In this document: piece by piece, positions 1 to 11,500 of the stretch | Layout: every line of letters starts with the position of its first letter | Position numbering within the stretch: the first letter of the stretch is position 1 | Assembly: GCA_028565635.1 (NCBI GenBank) | Contig: JAOXYB010007789.1 | Span: forward strand, 1 to 37,501 | DNA: 37,501 bases | Reading direction: 5' to 3' | Source: Phoronis ovalis | Lineage: Eukaryota > Phoronida > Phoronidae | Notes under the pieces: generated by a model | The model's input: the letters and a program-made list of their open reading frames with translations, nothing else | The model's database searches: none | What the model was told of the DNA's origin: nothing | Program-made: the position numbers and the translations under genes

Positions 1-394
1 TGCAATTTACTGTTCAGAATTAATTCTTGGGAAGGGGGGGCGTGCGCCTTCCACGCCCGCCCGTAAATCCGCCACTGGCACCCTATAACACTGCTATTTA
101 GATTCTTTCGGTCTGTTTATAAAATGTCGGCAAAGGAAGAAAGAAAACTGAGTGACAATTTTTGTTTCGACTCGCTTGCATTGACTTTCTGCGAAATTAC
201 CCTGACCACAACAAGCACTCAGTCAGACCAGCTTGTATTTTATTACGCGTGTTTTTACTTAATGATATAAAACAACATGAAACACATAAAAAAGTCAAAT
301 TGTTCCCTGGTCCAAAAGCTCATTATCCGAAGGGATCGTTGGTTCATACTATGATAATTGTATAAAAGCTCTAAATTTTAAACGTCCTATACAG
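1..394. other. Left edge, non-coding or intronic
   Basis: No exon can be supported here. A GC-rich stretch with a G run at about 34-75 looks like the end of a dispersed repeat, but I cannot assign a family. The 67-codon open frame at 162-365 has no family resemblance and no splice context. If the exon at 395-536 is real, this stretch is its upstream intron. Confidence 0.4.
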
Positions 395-536
395 GTCCGA
401 ATACTCTAGTCCAAAAAGGAAATTTCAAAAAGCGGTTGCGTCACTTCACTCTCCAAACGAACAATTAAGGTACACGCCGCTGGAACGTCGGGCTCCTCAA
501 TCCAAGCAACGGGTGCCCCTAGGAAGAAAGACTTGA
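395..536 (+). CDS. Possible 3'-terminal exon of an unidentified gene
   Basis: A possible acceptor (CTATACAG) ends at 394. From there only one of the three frames stays open, reading 46 codons to TGA at 534-536. The peptide is basic and Ser/Pro-rich. It begins SEYSSPKRKFQKAVAS, contains a CDK-type S-P-x-K/R site and a TP site, and ends VPLGRKT. Codon use here is GC-richer than the surroundings, as expected of coding sequence. I do not recognise the family; the composition suggests the disordered tail of a nuclear or cytoskeletal protein, which is inference. No upstream exon is visible in 1-394, so the rest of the gene would lie outside the window. The polypyrimidine tract before the acceptor is weak and no clear AATAAA follows, so a chance open frame remains possible. 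Confidence 0.4.
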
Positions 537-2340
537 TAGAATGGCTAATTATCTAAATATCGAATATTTATTATTAGTATTGTTTATAGTATGTTTCAGT
601 AAATAACTTTATAACCGATAGATGATCCATTGTGTTAAATGCTGCATGTTTAACGCTAAACGCGTAAATACAAATTCCCGCTGTGCGTGATGTCTAGTAA
701 CATGTCAGCTGCAAATCAAAAGCACCGTTCATGACTGTCCCTCGATATTCTAAACCTACCTTTAGACATAGAGGTGAAATTAGCTAAAGTTTGTTTCACT
801 ATTTACTGAATGTCGCAGATGTTGGATCCCATATCACACAGCGAGAAATAACATATCTAATTTATTTTTTTAATACTAAAGTGAAATGACTCACTAACCA
901 TTTTGAATTGGTGGAAATTTTAATTTTCTAATGATGATTTTTTTGTTAAAAAATGTTTTCTTTATACCTTAGGCTGAATGTCCGTCCGAAATCAGAGCTA
1001 TTGTGATCCACCTGGTGTTCTTTTGTTTGGATGTAGAACAAGCAAAGTAACAGTCTTTTTTGTTTAGGGGTTCCTTCAAAACTTTGGTAATATGGTCACA
1101 TAAGCGTACACCGGCGAGATTCGACTATGTTTCATATACATAATATAAACGGACGAGTCTTGTCGAATGCCGTGCAGATGAGTTAGAATTTTTTTCCCTT
1201 TCTTGTTTGTATTGGATGTGTATATGATTTTAAAACATAAAACATGTTTAAAATGAAAAGTGATAACATTTTTGTGATTTGTAAACAGTTAAGGATTTTT
1301 GGTAAAACGGTAAATAGGTGACGCTTTGTCGCATTCAACCCGGGTAGATATTGATACAGGGTTTTGAAAACACATTTATTTACAAAAAAAAAACTATCAT
1401 AAGAGAATTCGAAGTTTCCCGCAAATGTAGAAGGGTTGTTATGCCGTTTTAACTTTAGTATTAGAAAAGTAAACTAGAAATCTGCTTTTTCTCGGTGATA
1501 TGAGATCCAACACCTGCGACATTAAATAGTGAAATAAAGAGAAGAGCATTCAGGGAGACGTGTGAAGAGCATCATGGTTCTGAGAGAACAAACAGACGGA
1601 CCGACGACCCGATTCAGTTCAAAATATTTTTTAATAGTCTTGTTGTTATTCTCTAAAACATATTCACTATAAAGATTTCTTTTTATAATGTTCGACGGAT
1701 CCCAATTTATTAATCGGAAAGGAATGGTAATTGAGTCCTGCTAGCTTAAATTTGCAGAATAACGCTAATGCTCACAACCTTTGTTGAGTAACATATAATT
1801 TCGATTTCCAGTGTTTGAAACGAAAGATGCCAGGTACACTATCATGATGTTTTGACAAATGAAGTTAATAAAGTTATCCATGTCCCGTGACTCCCTGAAA
1901 ATCGTGTGTTATTTTAACGTTTTAGTGGAAAAAAAAATGTTGACATATTTTTTATCAGCCTGAGTGACACAGTCATTTTTGAATATTTTTGATCTTTACG
2001 TAATAAATTGGATTAAAACACAACAGCGCAACACTTATACTGAATATCAGAAAATTTAATTAATTAATATATCGAAATTACTATATTTCTACATTTAACT
2101 TAAAACGATAACCAAAAAAAATTATATACCTTTTTACTAGTTTGAGTGTAAAAAACGTTCAGTTATAAAACACAAAATAATTTGCTTCCCTACCCCTATC
2201 AAAATGCGGTTGGAAAATGACTAATTTTAAAGTGATTCTATCGTAATATAAAGTATGCTCAATAAAAGTAACTTTATGTATATGTAGATGAAAAGAGCAG
2301 CAAATGTTGTATTATCTTGTCAGACTTGTCACATGCTATT
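537..2340. other. Intergenic, contains one foldback element
   Basis: No coding exon is visible on either strand. The main structure is the inverted-repeat element at 794-1534, listed separately. The remainder is AT-rich sequence without a clear open frame or RNA gene. Confidence 0.5.
794..1534. mobile_element. Non-autonomous element with long terminal inverted repeats
   Basis: The sequence at 794-882 recurs in reverse complement at 1452-1534. Both arms begin TTTCACTATTTA, continue through a shared GTCGCAG(A/G)TGTTGGATC(C/T)CATATCAC block, and end at AATACTAAAGT. Arms are about 85 bp with scattered mismatches and small indels. No open frame of note lies between them, so this reads as a MITE or foldback element. 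I could not fix a target-site duplication, so the superfamily is open. Confidence 0.7.
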
Positions 2341-2350
2341 TATTACCTGG

Positions 2351-2387
2351 CACTTCCGGGTTGCTCAATGGGATTGATTTCCGGGTT
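2351..2387 (+). promoter_or_regulatory. Duplicated ETS-like motif in transporter promoter
   Basis: CACTTCCGGGTT at 2351-2362 and TTTCCGGGTT at 2378-2387 are two copies of a CTTCCGG-type core, the reverse complement of the ETS/GABP consensus CCGGAAG. They lie about 95-130 bp upstream of the transporter start codon, in a small GC-richer island. No TATA box is evident nearby. The position fits a TATA-less housekeeping promoter; the factor assignment is inference from motif only. Confidence 0.4.
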
Positions 2388-2476
2388 ACTACAGATAGCA
2401 AGCAACCGGTCTCATGACAGTTAATCCGTATTGACGAGAAAGTAGCCGTGATATAAGTTACAGCAGAAAATTTGGC

Positions 2477-2485
2477 ATGAAATGA
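2477..2485 (+). promoter_or_regulatory. Minimal uORF overlapping transporter start codon
   Basis: ATGAAATGA encodes Met-Lys-stop. Its TGA (2483-2485) overlaps the main ATG (2482-2484) as ATGA. If the mRNA includes it, the ribosome would terminate exactly on the main start codon, an arrangement compatible with reinitiation. The main ATG has G at -3 and A at +4. Confidence 0.35.
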
Positions 2486-2560
2486 TTGCATGGCGAGGAT
2501 GGCTGGCAGTTTTAGGTGGAATACTGGTGCATTTCACACTAGGAACTCTTTACACTTTTG
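2482..2560 (+). CDS. Transporter exon 1
   Basis: Encodes residues 1-26 and the first base of codon 27, almost entirely the first membrane segment (GWLAVLGGILVHFTLGTLY). Donor is G|GTAAGG; phase 1. Confidence 0.88.
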
Positions 2561-5500
2561 GTAAGGTTGGTATGCAGCGCCTCCTTGGCCACATACCTGT
2601 AAGTTTGCTTGTACAAAACACTCGGATGTGCCATAAAGAATTTTTTATCTGAAGCTTTTCTCACAAAGGGCTGGCCAGATTTAAACGAAAATTTTGTAAA
2701 AAAAAGTGCATATAGACCTGGAAGGGAATTTCTTTTATTTTGAAGGTTGGTGGTCATATTTAATCCATTGCAAATGCGTATTCTTTAGAAAGTACTGGAC
2801 AGCTTTAAACGAAATTTGGATCAAAAGGTTTGCAAGATTTGAAAATTTGAACTGAAGAAACTAGTGGTATTCAAAATGGCTGCCATGTGAAAGCATATTA
2901 TTTGAAACTTTTATTAGATTAAAGTGTTTGCTGAGATGAAAGCATATAGTGGAAAATGTGGCAGCCATCTTAAAATTAAATCCAAAATAATTGCCATGTC
3001 AAAAACAACAAAAAACAATTGGCTTAAGGAAACTGTTTCTAATTTTTTACTGCATTTTTGACTACATTTCTGTTTTTTTTAAAGGTAATATGACACCATA
3101 TCTCACATCATACATCAGGAAGTACAGTAAACCATCCGAATTGCGATATAGTGAAACAGTTTGGGTGTTTGCTTCGGCACATTGTGGACTTGGACTTTCA
3201 GTAATTGTTGGTGGTTTTATTGATAAAAAAGTTGGCCCTCGATTAACAACACTGATAGGTGGATGGCTTATGAGGTGAGTGTTCATATTTTGTAGTTCAT
3301 TGATAAAGGTACATGTAAGTATACTATGAGGAACAGAAAGCACATTGGAGAAATAGCAATTGTAACAGTATGTTTTTATTTCATTAATTTTATTATGTTT
3401 CCTTAATAGTACATTTTTAATGCTCTAGTCTCAGTTCAAAAATGGTCAAGTAAATAATAGATTTGGAGGAAATTAGAAATCATTTATTGATCAGTATTAA
3501 TAATAATACTGAACAAGAAAATGACTGGTGAATGGTATATTTTTTCTTTTACCATAAGCACATTTCATCTTTTACAATCAAATTATTACAGACATCAATT
3601 GCTTATTTTATAGCTTAGGAGTTTTGTTAACTGGTATTGCTGTGAATGTGTCTTTTACTCTGACAGTGATAACATATGGTTTGATGTTTGGATTAGGAGT
3701 TGGTATTGCTTATGCACCACCGCTAGCCTGTGCCATGAGGGTAGGTGCATTTAGAATCATTCATTTAATAGATGTGTCCATGTTTTACCATACTGTAGTT
3801 ATGTAATGTTTTTAAGCTTAAAAGTTACTTTATCCTGTTGCTGCCTCTGCTAAGATAATTCTTGGTATACCTACATTTCATCAACAAAGCTGTCATCTGC
3901 ATGCAATGGGACTATATTATAAATGAACTTTTGCCACTTTCTGAAATTACGAGCACTCTTTCTCTAGTGTACCACTATGACCATCACCATCTACCACATT
4001 GAGCAGTTAATCTATTACTATCACTATCAATACCTACTGCATTGTCGAACTCGATCTCTCTAACTGCCACCATTAGAAATATCAACCATTATGCCCTAAC
4101 AGTATGAACATTCCCATCTCTGGCTGTAACCCACCTAACTCATTATCACTACATTACTAAAAAAAGACCATCATGACATCATCCAAACATCAGCAATAAC
4201 CATTCCAAAAAAAAACAAAAGCATCTTTCCTCAGTAGTTACCACTAATATTACTACTTACAGCAGCACTATCACCAGTGAGAAAACAGAACCAATGCAAT
4301 GATCCGCACCAACAACAATGCTACCACCTATTTCTATGGTATATAATATCAAACTTTGATGACCAGTACCACTTCATTGTACAACCACAGCCACCAACAT
4401 TAGAGCAGTAATGACAACACTAGCACCAGAAAAACCACAACTACAACCATCACCGTCAACTCCACCACCATCAACACTACCACCACCACCACCTATTGCT
4501 AATATCAGTAGCATTATGAGCCATAATATTGCTAGCAGTCTTTTTAGGACCAACAACTGTAATAAGAGTGAAAAAATAGGACTGTCCTTTACCCTATCAT
4601 TGCTAGATTCTAGTTATTTTTAATATAAAATGTAAAGGAATAAAATCATCTTTAAGTGTTACATAATTGCATTCTAAAAATTAGTTTGATAGTTTTATGT
4701 GTAATTAAAATGCATTTTTAGTGGATGCCAGATAACAAAGGACTTGTGAATGGTTTAGTGGTAGCTGGATTTGGTAGTGGGGCATTTATTTTTGACCAAA
4801 TACAAACAGCTTATCTTAACCCAACCAATCTGGCACCTGATATTCCATATAAACAAGATCCCACAGAAAAGTGAGTTTAGTATTTTCTACAACTTCTTCG
4901 GGAAGAATGATTTCTTATTAATAAGAAATAAATAATAAAGATACAGGCTTGTTGATTAAAATTTACATGTGAAACATTTTAATCCAAACATTTCGGGTTA
5001 ATCCAAAACATTACACTTAGCACTGACTCGCTGATAATATAGTTTAATCTTTTCGTACCTTCTATCCTTGTCATTTGACTTTGTACACCTCTTACCATTA
5101 CAACAAAACGAATTACTTTACAAATAAAATACAACAAGAATGCCAAGCAAGAGCTATCAACCATGCACACACTTTGTGATGTATTTCTCTAGGAATATTG
5201 GTCAAAGCTTGAGCAAGAATTTTAGCCATATCTGGCGTCTTACTTCATCTAACTAGCATACTTGCTCAGAAATTCTCATTAGCTCAGTTTCTGGAGGAGA
5301 CGCATTTTAAGGCTAATCTGGACCCTTGTCACCGTCTAAATAAAAATTTGTGAAATATCTGCATTACATTTTTTTCACCCAAAATACATGTTTTCTGAAA
5401 CTTTAACATTCAAGCTATGTCATAATGGTATTTTCAAACTATCTATTGTGTCAAATGTATAAAATTTAATTAGTGTTTAAAGATACTCTATAAAAATCCT

Positions 5501-8500
5501 TAGGTACATTCTTCCGGGAAACCTAATTTGTGCTAAGTATATTTTTAGCAAATATTACTCCCATAATTTGTTGTGGACCATATTTATATTGTGCCAGAGA
5601 TTTTAGTTACATAATCAATTTATTTTTTTTAGCAAATATAAAATTTACTTTTTAAAAAATATTAATTAAAAATTCAAAGATTATTCACTGTATTTAGAAT
5701 TTGGTCATAGCAAATAATGGGAGCATTGTTTACTTTTTAAACATATAGTTAACTCAAATTTAGAGCCACAGGATTTTGCTGTGGGATGTGCCTTATGATT
5801 TTTATAAAATTTCACAAAGTGTTAATTAAATTTCATATTTTGTACACACAAGTCCAAAAATACTGCCATGACATAGTATGAATGCTAAAATTTCAAAACG
5901 TTTATTCTGTATGAAAAAAATGTAATGCGGACTTTCATGAATTTTTATTTAAACAGTAATGAGGGTCTAGCTATATAGGTCAAAAGCAAAAAAGGATATC
6001 ATTTTTTACATTATGCATCTCTGCAAAAATATCCATCACCTATGTCAGTATGCAACATCAAAATAAAGTTATACATAAAAACCAGTCTGAATAAATCCAA
6101 TCTGTACCCTCATCTGAGCTTAGTCACAATCAAATGTCATTATAATCCTTCAATTTAACAAAAGTGAATAAATATGTCATTAAACTTTTGACCAATCAGG
6201 GATCAGCTTTTCTTTATAATTCCTTTATGTGTGATTGACCTATTCCACTAGCTGTGTCTTAGTCCATTGTTGCTACATCTGTTTATTGTAAGCTGCAATC
6301 TCATTTTGTTTCACTGGGTTTTATTTATAAACAAAGGGATTATCGTTTATATGGTTTTTGAGATAATGAATGATAACAGAAGCGATTAACCGGATTAATA
6401 CCAGACATTAGATGATAAGGAACGGAATGCTACAGATGGATTTGTTCAGACTACACAATTATTAAAAACAAAATATAACCATTATGACATTCACCCAGGT
6501 CACAACCTAAAATACCACTTAACTTGTTTACAATGGTAACTGCATGTCTACTAGCAAAAATGGATTGGTAGATATAGGCATGTAGTAAAAACAATTCTTT
6601 GCTCTAGTTCTCACAATGTGCAGAAACTGCTGGCACATATGTTGACTGCATGTATATCTAGGGACTTTTATGGTCCCTTCTTAAAATAGAACTTTATACA
6701 ATAGAATTATAATGTGGTCATAATAGCTAGGATTCTGCTGTATCAGTAGTTATGCTAGAATTAAAACTCTGACTTCAGTAGTTTGGTTTTGTATCATTCT
6801 GTTCACCCATTACCTCCTTATTAACAGGTCTTTTATGTCATTATCCCTATATAAATACAATTCTACTTCTCATGATAAAGTGTTAATCTGTAAAATTTTG
6901 GTGAAACACATATTATTCTACATATTATCAAGATTAATGTTGTCATAATAGGATTTACGTTGACACCACTGTGTTATTGCTCTTTTTGATAAAGTATTAT
7001 CACACACAGCTGTGAACATTTAATCAGTCTCAAATGAACAGTTAATAATGATAATCTTATTGAATTTCAATGTTTTTTTAGATACTTCTCTCAAGCTTTA
7101 ATTTTGGATGAAGTTCCTAATTGTTTCTTCATGCTGGGTGCAGTTTATGCTGTTGTTCAGTTGTTTGGATGCTTATTGTTATTTAACCTGGATGATGAGG
7201 TATAATATCCTTCAGATACAACTGTTTTGTTCATTTCAAACAATAATGCATCAGATCACCAGGTTATATATTTATATTGTGCATTGTGAAAGTTTTTCAT
7301 TGTTGGTAGTTTAAATTGCAAAGATTTGTGAAAAGAATAATATTATAATTTTTTGTTAATTTTAAAAATTCAATATATACTACATGTTTTACTGTATTTT
7401 TCTGTTTTAATATATGTGTTGTAGGATGAATCAACATTTCTCTTAACCGATGAAACTTCCACAACTCATGCTGGCAAAATCCTGATTGGAGAACCAAGTA
7501 TAAATTATGAACAAAAGTAGGTGAAATTTTTTTAAAAATAATAATTATCTGAATGAGCTATCTTTTATTGTTTATTAGACCTGCCTTTTGCTAATGTTGA
7601 AATAACTTGGCCATTTTGTACACTTTTGGGTATGCCATTAAAATAGAACATTCAAGTTCTGTTTTAAAAACTATGTACTTAATAAAAGTTTACATTAATT
7701 AATTCTTAAGCTGGTTTTGGGCTCAATAATTATATTCATATTAAACATTCTTTTTAACTCAGATATACTTCTAGATAATGGATCTATGCATATATTTAGT
7801 ATTGTGTTGTAATTTTGTAGGATTCCGGGTATTCACACCTTTCTCCCAAGCGAAATGCTAAGAACAAGAGCATTTTACACATTATGGTTTACATTTCTTG
7901 TGAATGGATTTAGTGTTGTCTTTATATCAACACTTTACAAGGTACAGTCTGGATCATAATATAGTAATTAAAGTACTTAAATATAAGTAATTAAAAGTAC
8001 AACCCAACAGGTAAACATTAATTATTGGATAATCATGTTGATCTGTGGCAAAAAGCGCATTATTACTTATTTCAGCATTTGTTGATTGTATATACAATTT
8101 ACTTGTTTAATTCTGCCTTTCATACTAGATAGCTTTTCAGTAAATGCAAAAATGACTGGCAGCTATACTGTATATTGACCCTTGCAGTCTTTGGATGATC
8201 TCTAATAGCCCACCCCATGGATGTCACACCTTTCTCTGCCACTAACCATTTCAGAAACTTGCAGGATGTTCAAAATTGGAGAAGAAAAAGGAGGCCAAAA
8301 ATAAAGAAAATGAACAAAGTCGAAAGGTTTGCTGCCTTCAGCAGATCTCCTAACCAAAGAAACAGCCCAAAAATCTTTTAACTTCTTTTAAGGAAGATAA
8401 ACTTGACAAACCCAGTAAAAAACTGAGTCACAGTAAAGAAAAAGCCCAATAGTATGCTTAAACAATATTAATTCATTTTTTTTATATCTTTAGACCTTTT

Positions 8501-11500
8501 AAAAAATTACCCCATGACCTCCGGGTTATCTATAGACCACACGAGAACCTGTGATTTTGGAAAGTTTAAAAGTACCAATTTTGACCTTTATATGCAGTTT
8601 TCTGATCTTATGGTCCTCTCTCTACCCTGAGGATGTCAGAAGTGAAACTACAGTTCTTTAGGACCAACTGTTCTTGACACTTGTCTTGACATCATTTTTG
8701 CCTTTAAGCACTTTTATGAATTTGACCTCTAGTTGGCCTTTTGACCTCAAGGTCAACAATGGCCCACCCCAGGAATACCACACCTTTAAGTGTCATCTCT
8801 ACCCCTGGCTGTCTTCAAGATATTTTTTTCCTAAAAATTAGAAAGAATATTAAGAAGGAAAATGAATCCAATGGTCTTGCTTCTTGCTAGCTTGTTATTT
8901 GTACAGGCCAGTAATCCAAATGATTTAAACATTAAGTTACCATGTTTATGTCAAAATGAGTGTAAACTGACTTAAACCATCAAAGAAACAGGCTATTTAG
9001 TACTCACAACAAACAAAAATACGTCTTAACCTGAAAAATTAGTGGCAGTATGTATATATTTAATTGCATGTGTCTTTATTTTTTCAAAATCACTTTTTAC
9101 AGCTCCGTAATGTATGCAAGTGTTCAACTTCACAAATGTTGTCGCATACATTTCTCCAAAAACATGTCAGCAAATAACTTATTGCCATATATAATTTGTG
9201 TTACTTGCACTAAAGTGAGTGCTGTATCTAAAATTGTAGATATATGGACAGACCTTTATCCAAGATGACCACTTTTTGGCCCTTGTGGGTGCCGTTGCTG
9301 CCATTTTCAATGCTGGAGGTCGCATCTTCTGGGGAACATTGGCCGACAGATTCTCCTACAGAGTAAGCCTTCATATTTTCAATGAACGATATACTCTGTA
9401 CTTTTTCCATAATATTTAATTGCTTCTACTGCAGATAGTAGGAATATTTAAACTAGTAATTTGCATGTAATTCAGAGAAGAAGGCACCCCTTAGGTACCC
9501 CGAGTCTTGTCATAAAAAGGTAAAGCTACCTTTATGTTCTGATGAACATGTATTACTCTTTGATGCCATGGCAATCAAATGCCATATCCCAGATACGTTT
9601 CCGATTTTAGAAACAATCCAGATTGGTCAACAGGTTATCGCTTAGCCAACTTGAAAAGTAACCGGGACATTTTTCAGGAATAACTAGCTATCACAATTGC
9701 CCACCGTGAAACACAGCACACATTCAACACTGGTGTGAAGCCATATAGCAGGAGATCTTTGATCACAAGACTTAGTTTCACTTTATTCACTTTTGAGTCA
9801 CATTCCATGAGGTCTTTCATCACTAGACTAAGTATAATAAATGACTTTGTTTGTTGAGCAAGGAGTTTTATTCATCAAACAAGGGACTTATTAGGACCCG
9901 GATATCCAACATCCATTCTCAACAAACTAGGTCAGTGCTTGCAGAAAATTGTCCTTGTTAAACGATTTTAAGTTGGTGGATGTCACGCAGCTTGAATTAT
10001 CCTTGAAACAAAAAAAATCAAGAGAAAGTTGCAAAAGGTATTTTGATAGAATTATATGTATTTTCAGCAATGAATGAAATTGTGATTTATGGGTTCCAAC
10101 ATCTAAGTTAGAAGACATATTGCTCGTACATCAGATCTTTTCAGTCACTCATTCAGTCATACTCATTTGCAAAGCATATTCTTTGATAACTCTGAATGTA
10201 TTGGATTGATTTTAATGAAACTTTGGTTAAAATGTTTGCTGGGTTTGTAAGATGAAAATGTCTAGTGGAAAATGTGATGGCCATCTTGAATCAAAAGTGG
10301 CTGTCATTATAAAAACTTTGTATTTGAAGCCATAATATATTGTGTTGATGTTTGATACTAATCCTCTAGGTTGTTTTTCAGACTGCCATGTTAATCCTGT
10401 GTGTTTCTATGATTGTGGTTATGATGACTCTAATAGGAACACAAACAGGTGGAGAAGCCATGTATTTTATCTGGATATGTTTGGTGTTTCTGGTGTTTTC
10501 TGGAAATTTTTCACTTTTACCAACAGCTACTGCCAAAGCTTTTGGGCCAGAATATGTTGTTATAAATTACGGATTACTTTATACCTCACAAGTAAGTTTA
10601 ATATTAGTATCTGTATTCCACTGCAAACTGCTCCCAACCTATATAGTATGGTCCCTACAAGTAGAGTCATTTTCATTGTATGCAAGGTGTTGCGTTTCGA
10701 TAACATTTTTTACTGATTGTGGAACAATTAAATTGAATGTTATCCCAACTATGCTTCATACATCAAACTTATAATAAGCTTTAACATGTTTTGTGGCAGC
10801 TCACAGTGATTTACAAGCAAATGGTTCTGTCTGCATGGTACTTATATTTCTGTAATTAACTGCACCATACCAAATTGCCGGAAACTACTTATGGTAAATA
10901 CTTATGACTACGCATTTTTTTCACTTTTTAGGCAATAACTGGACCACTTGGAGCAATTTTGTCAACTACATTAAGTGATTTATTTGGCTGGTTTGGTATG
11001 TTTAGTCTTGTCTCAGGATTTATGTTTATAGGTTTGTAGTTTTAAATGAAATTATTATACCTGTGTTCCTGTAGCCGATAATCAGTATTCTATGTTAATG
11101 GAAATTAAATCTTTTTATGCCCATCCACCATAGTGGCTGGGCATATAGTCGTAGTGAAGGCGTTGTTGTTGTCGTCGTATGTAACACTTTCTTTGTCTCG
11201 CGACAACAGCTTCAGTTTTTACCCGACCATCTTCATATTCGGCACAGGGTAAATATAGGTCAAAGTGCAGGTCACTTATACTTTTGACCTTGATTACTTC
11301 CAATAAGGCCGACTGGTGGCCATGTTTGTTCCCGAGAGGGCACATAATGTTGCGTCTATAGCCGCGAAGACGAAGCGCTGCCTGGACAATTCAAAGGTGG
11401 CTCTAGGAAGGCCATAGACTGGTGGGCGTAATAGGCTAAGTGACATTTTAAAATGACCTTGACAAGTAGGTCAAATGCCGTTACAAATCTTCGGCATTAT

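Noticed and set aside
4374-4623. Pro/Thr-rich (plus) and Gly-rich (minus) open frames
   Set aside because: They are translations of the ACC/ATC low-complexity tract in intron 3 of the transporter.
10342-10774. Alternative 124-128-codon frames over transporter exon 9
   Set aside because: One frame is exon 9 read through its donor into intron 9, and the other is an out-of-frame shadow. Only 10382-10591 is splice-bounded and family-like.
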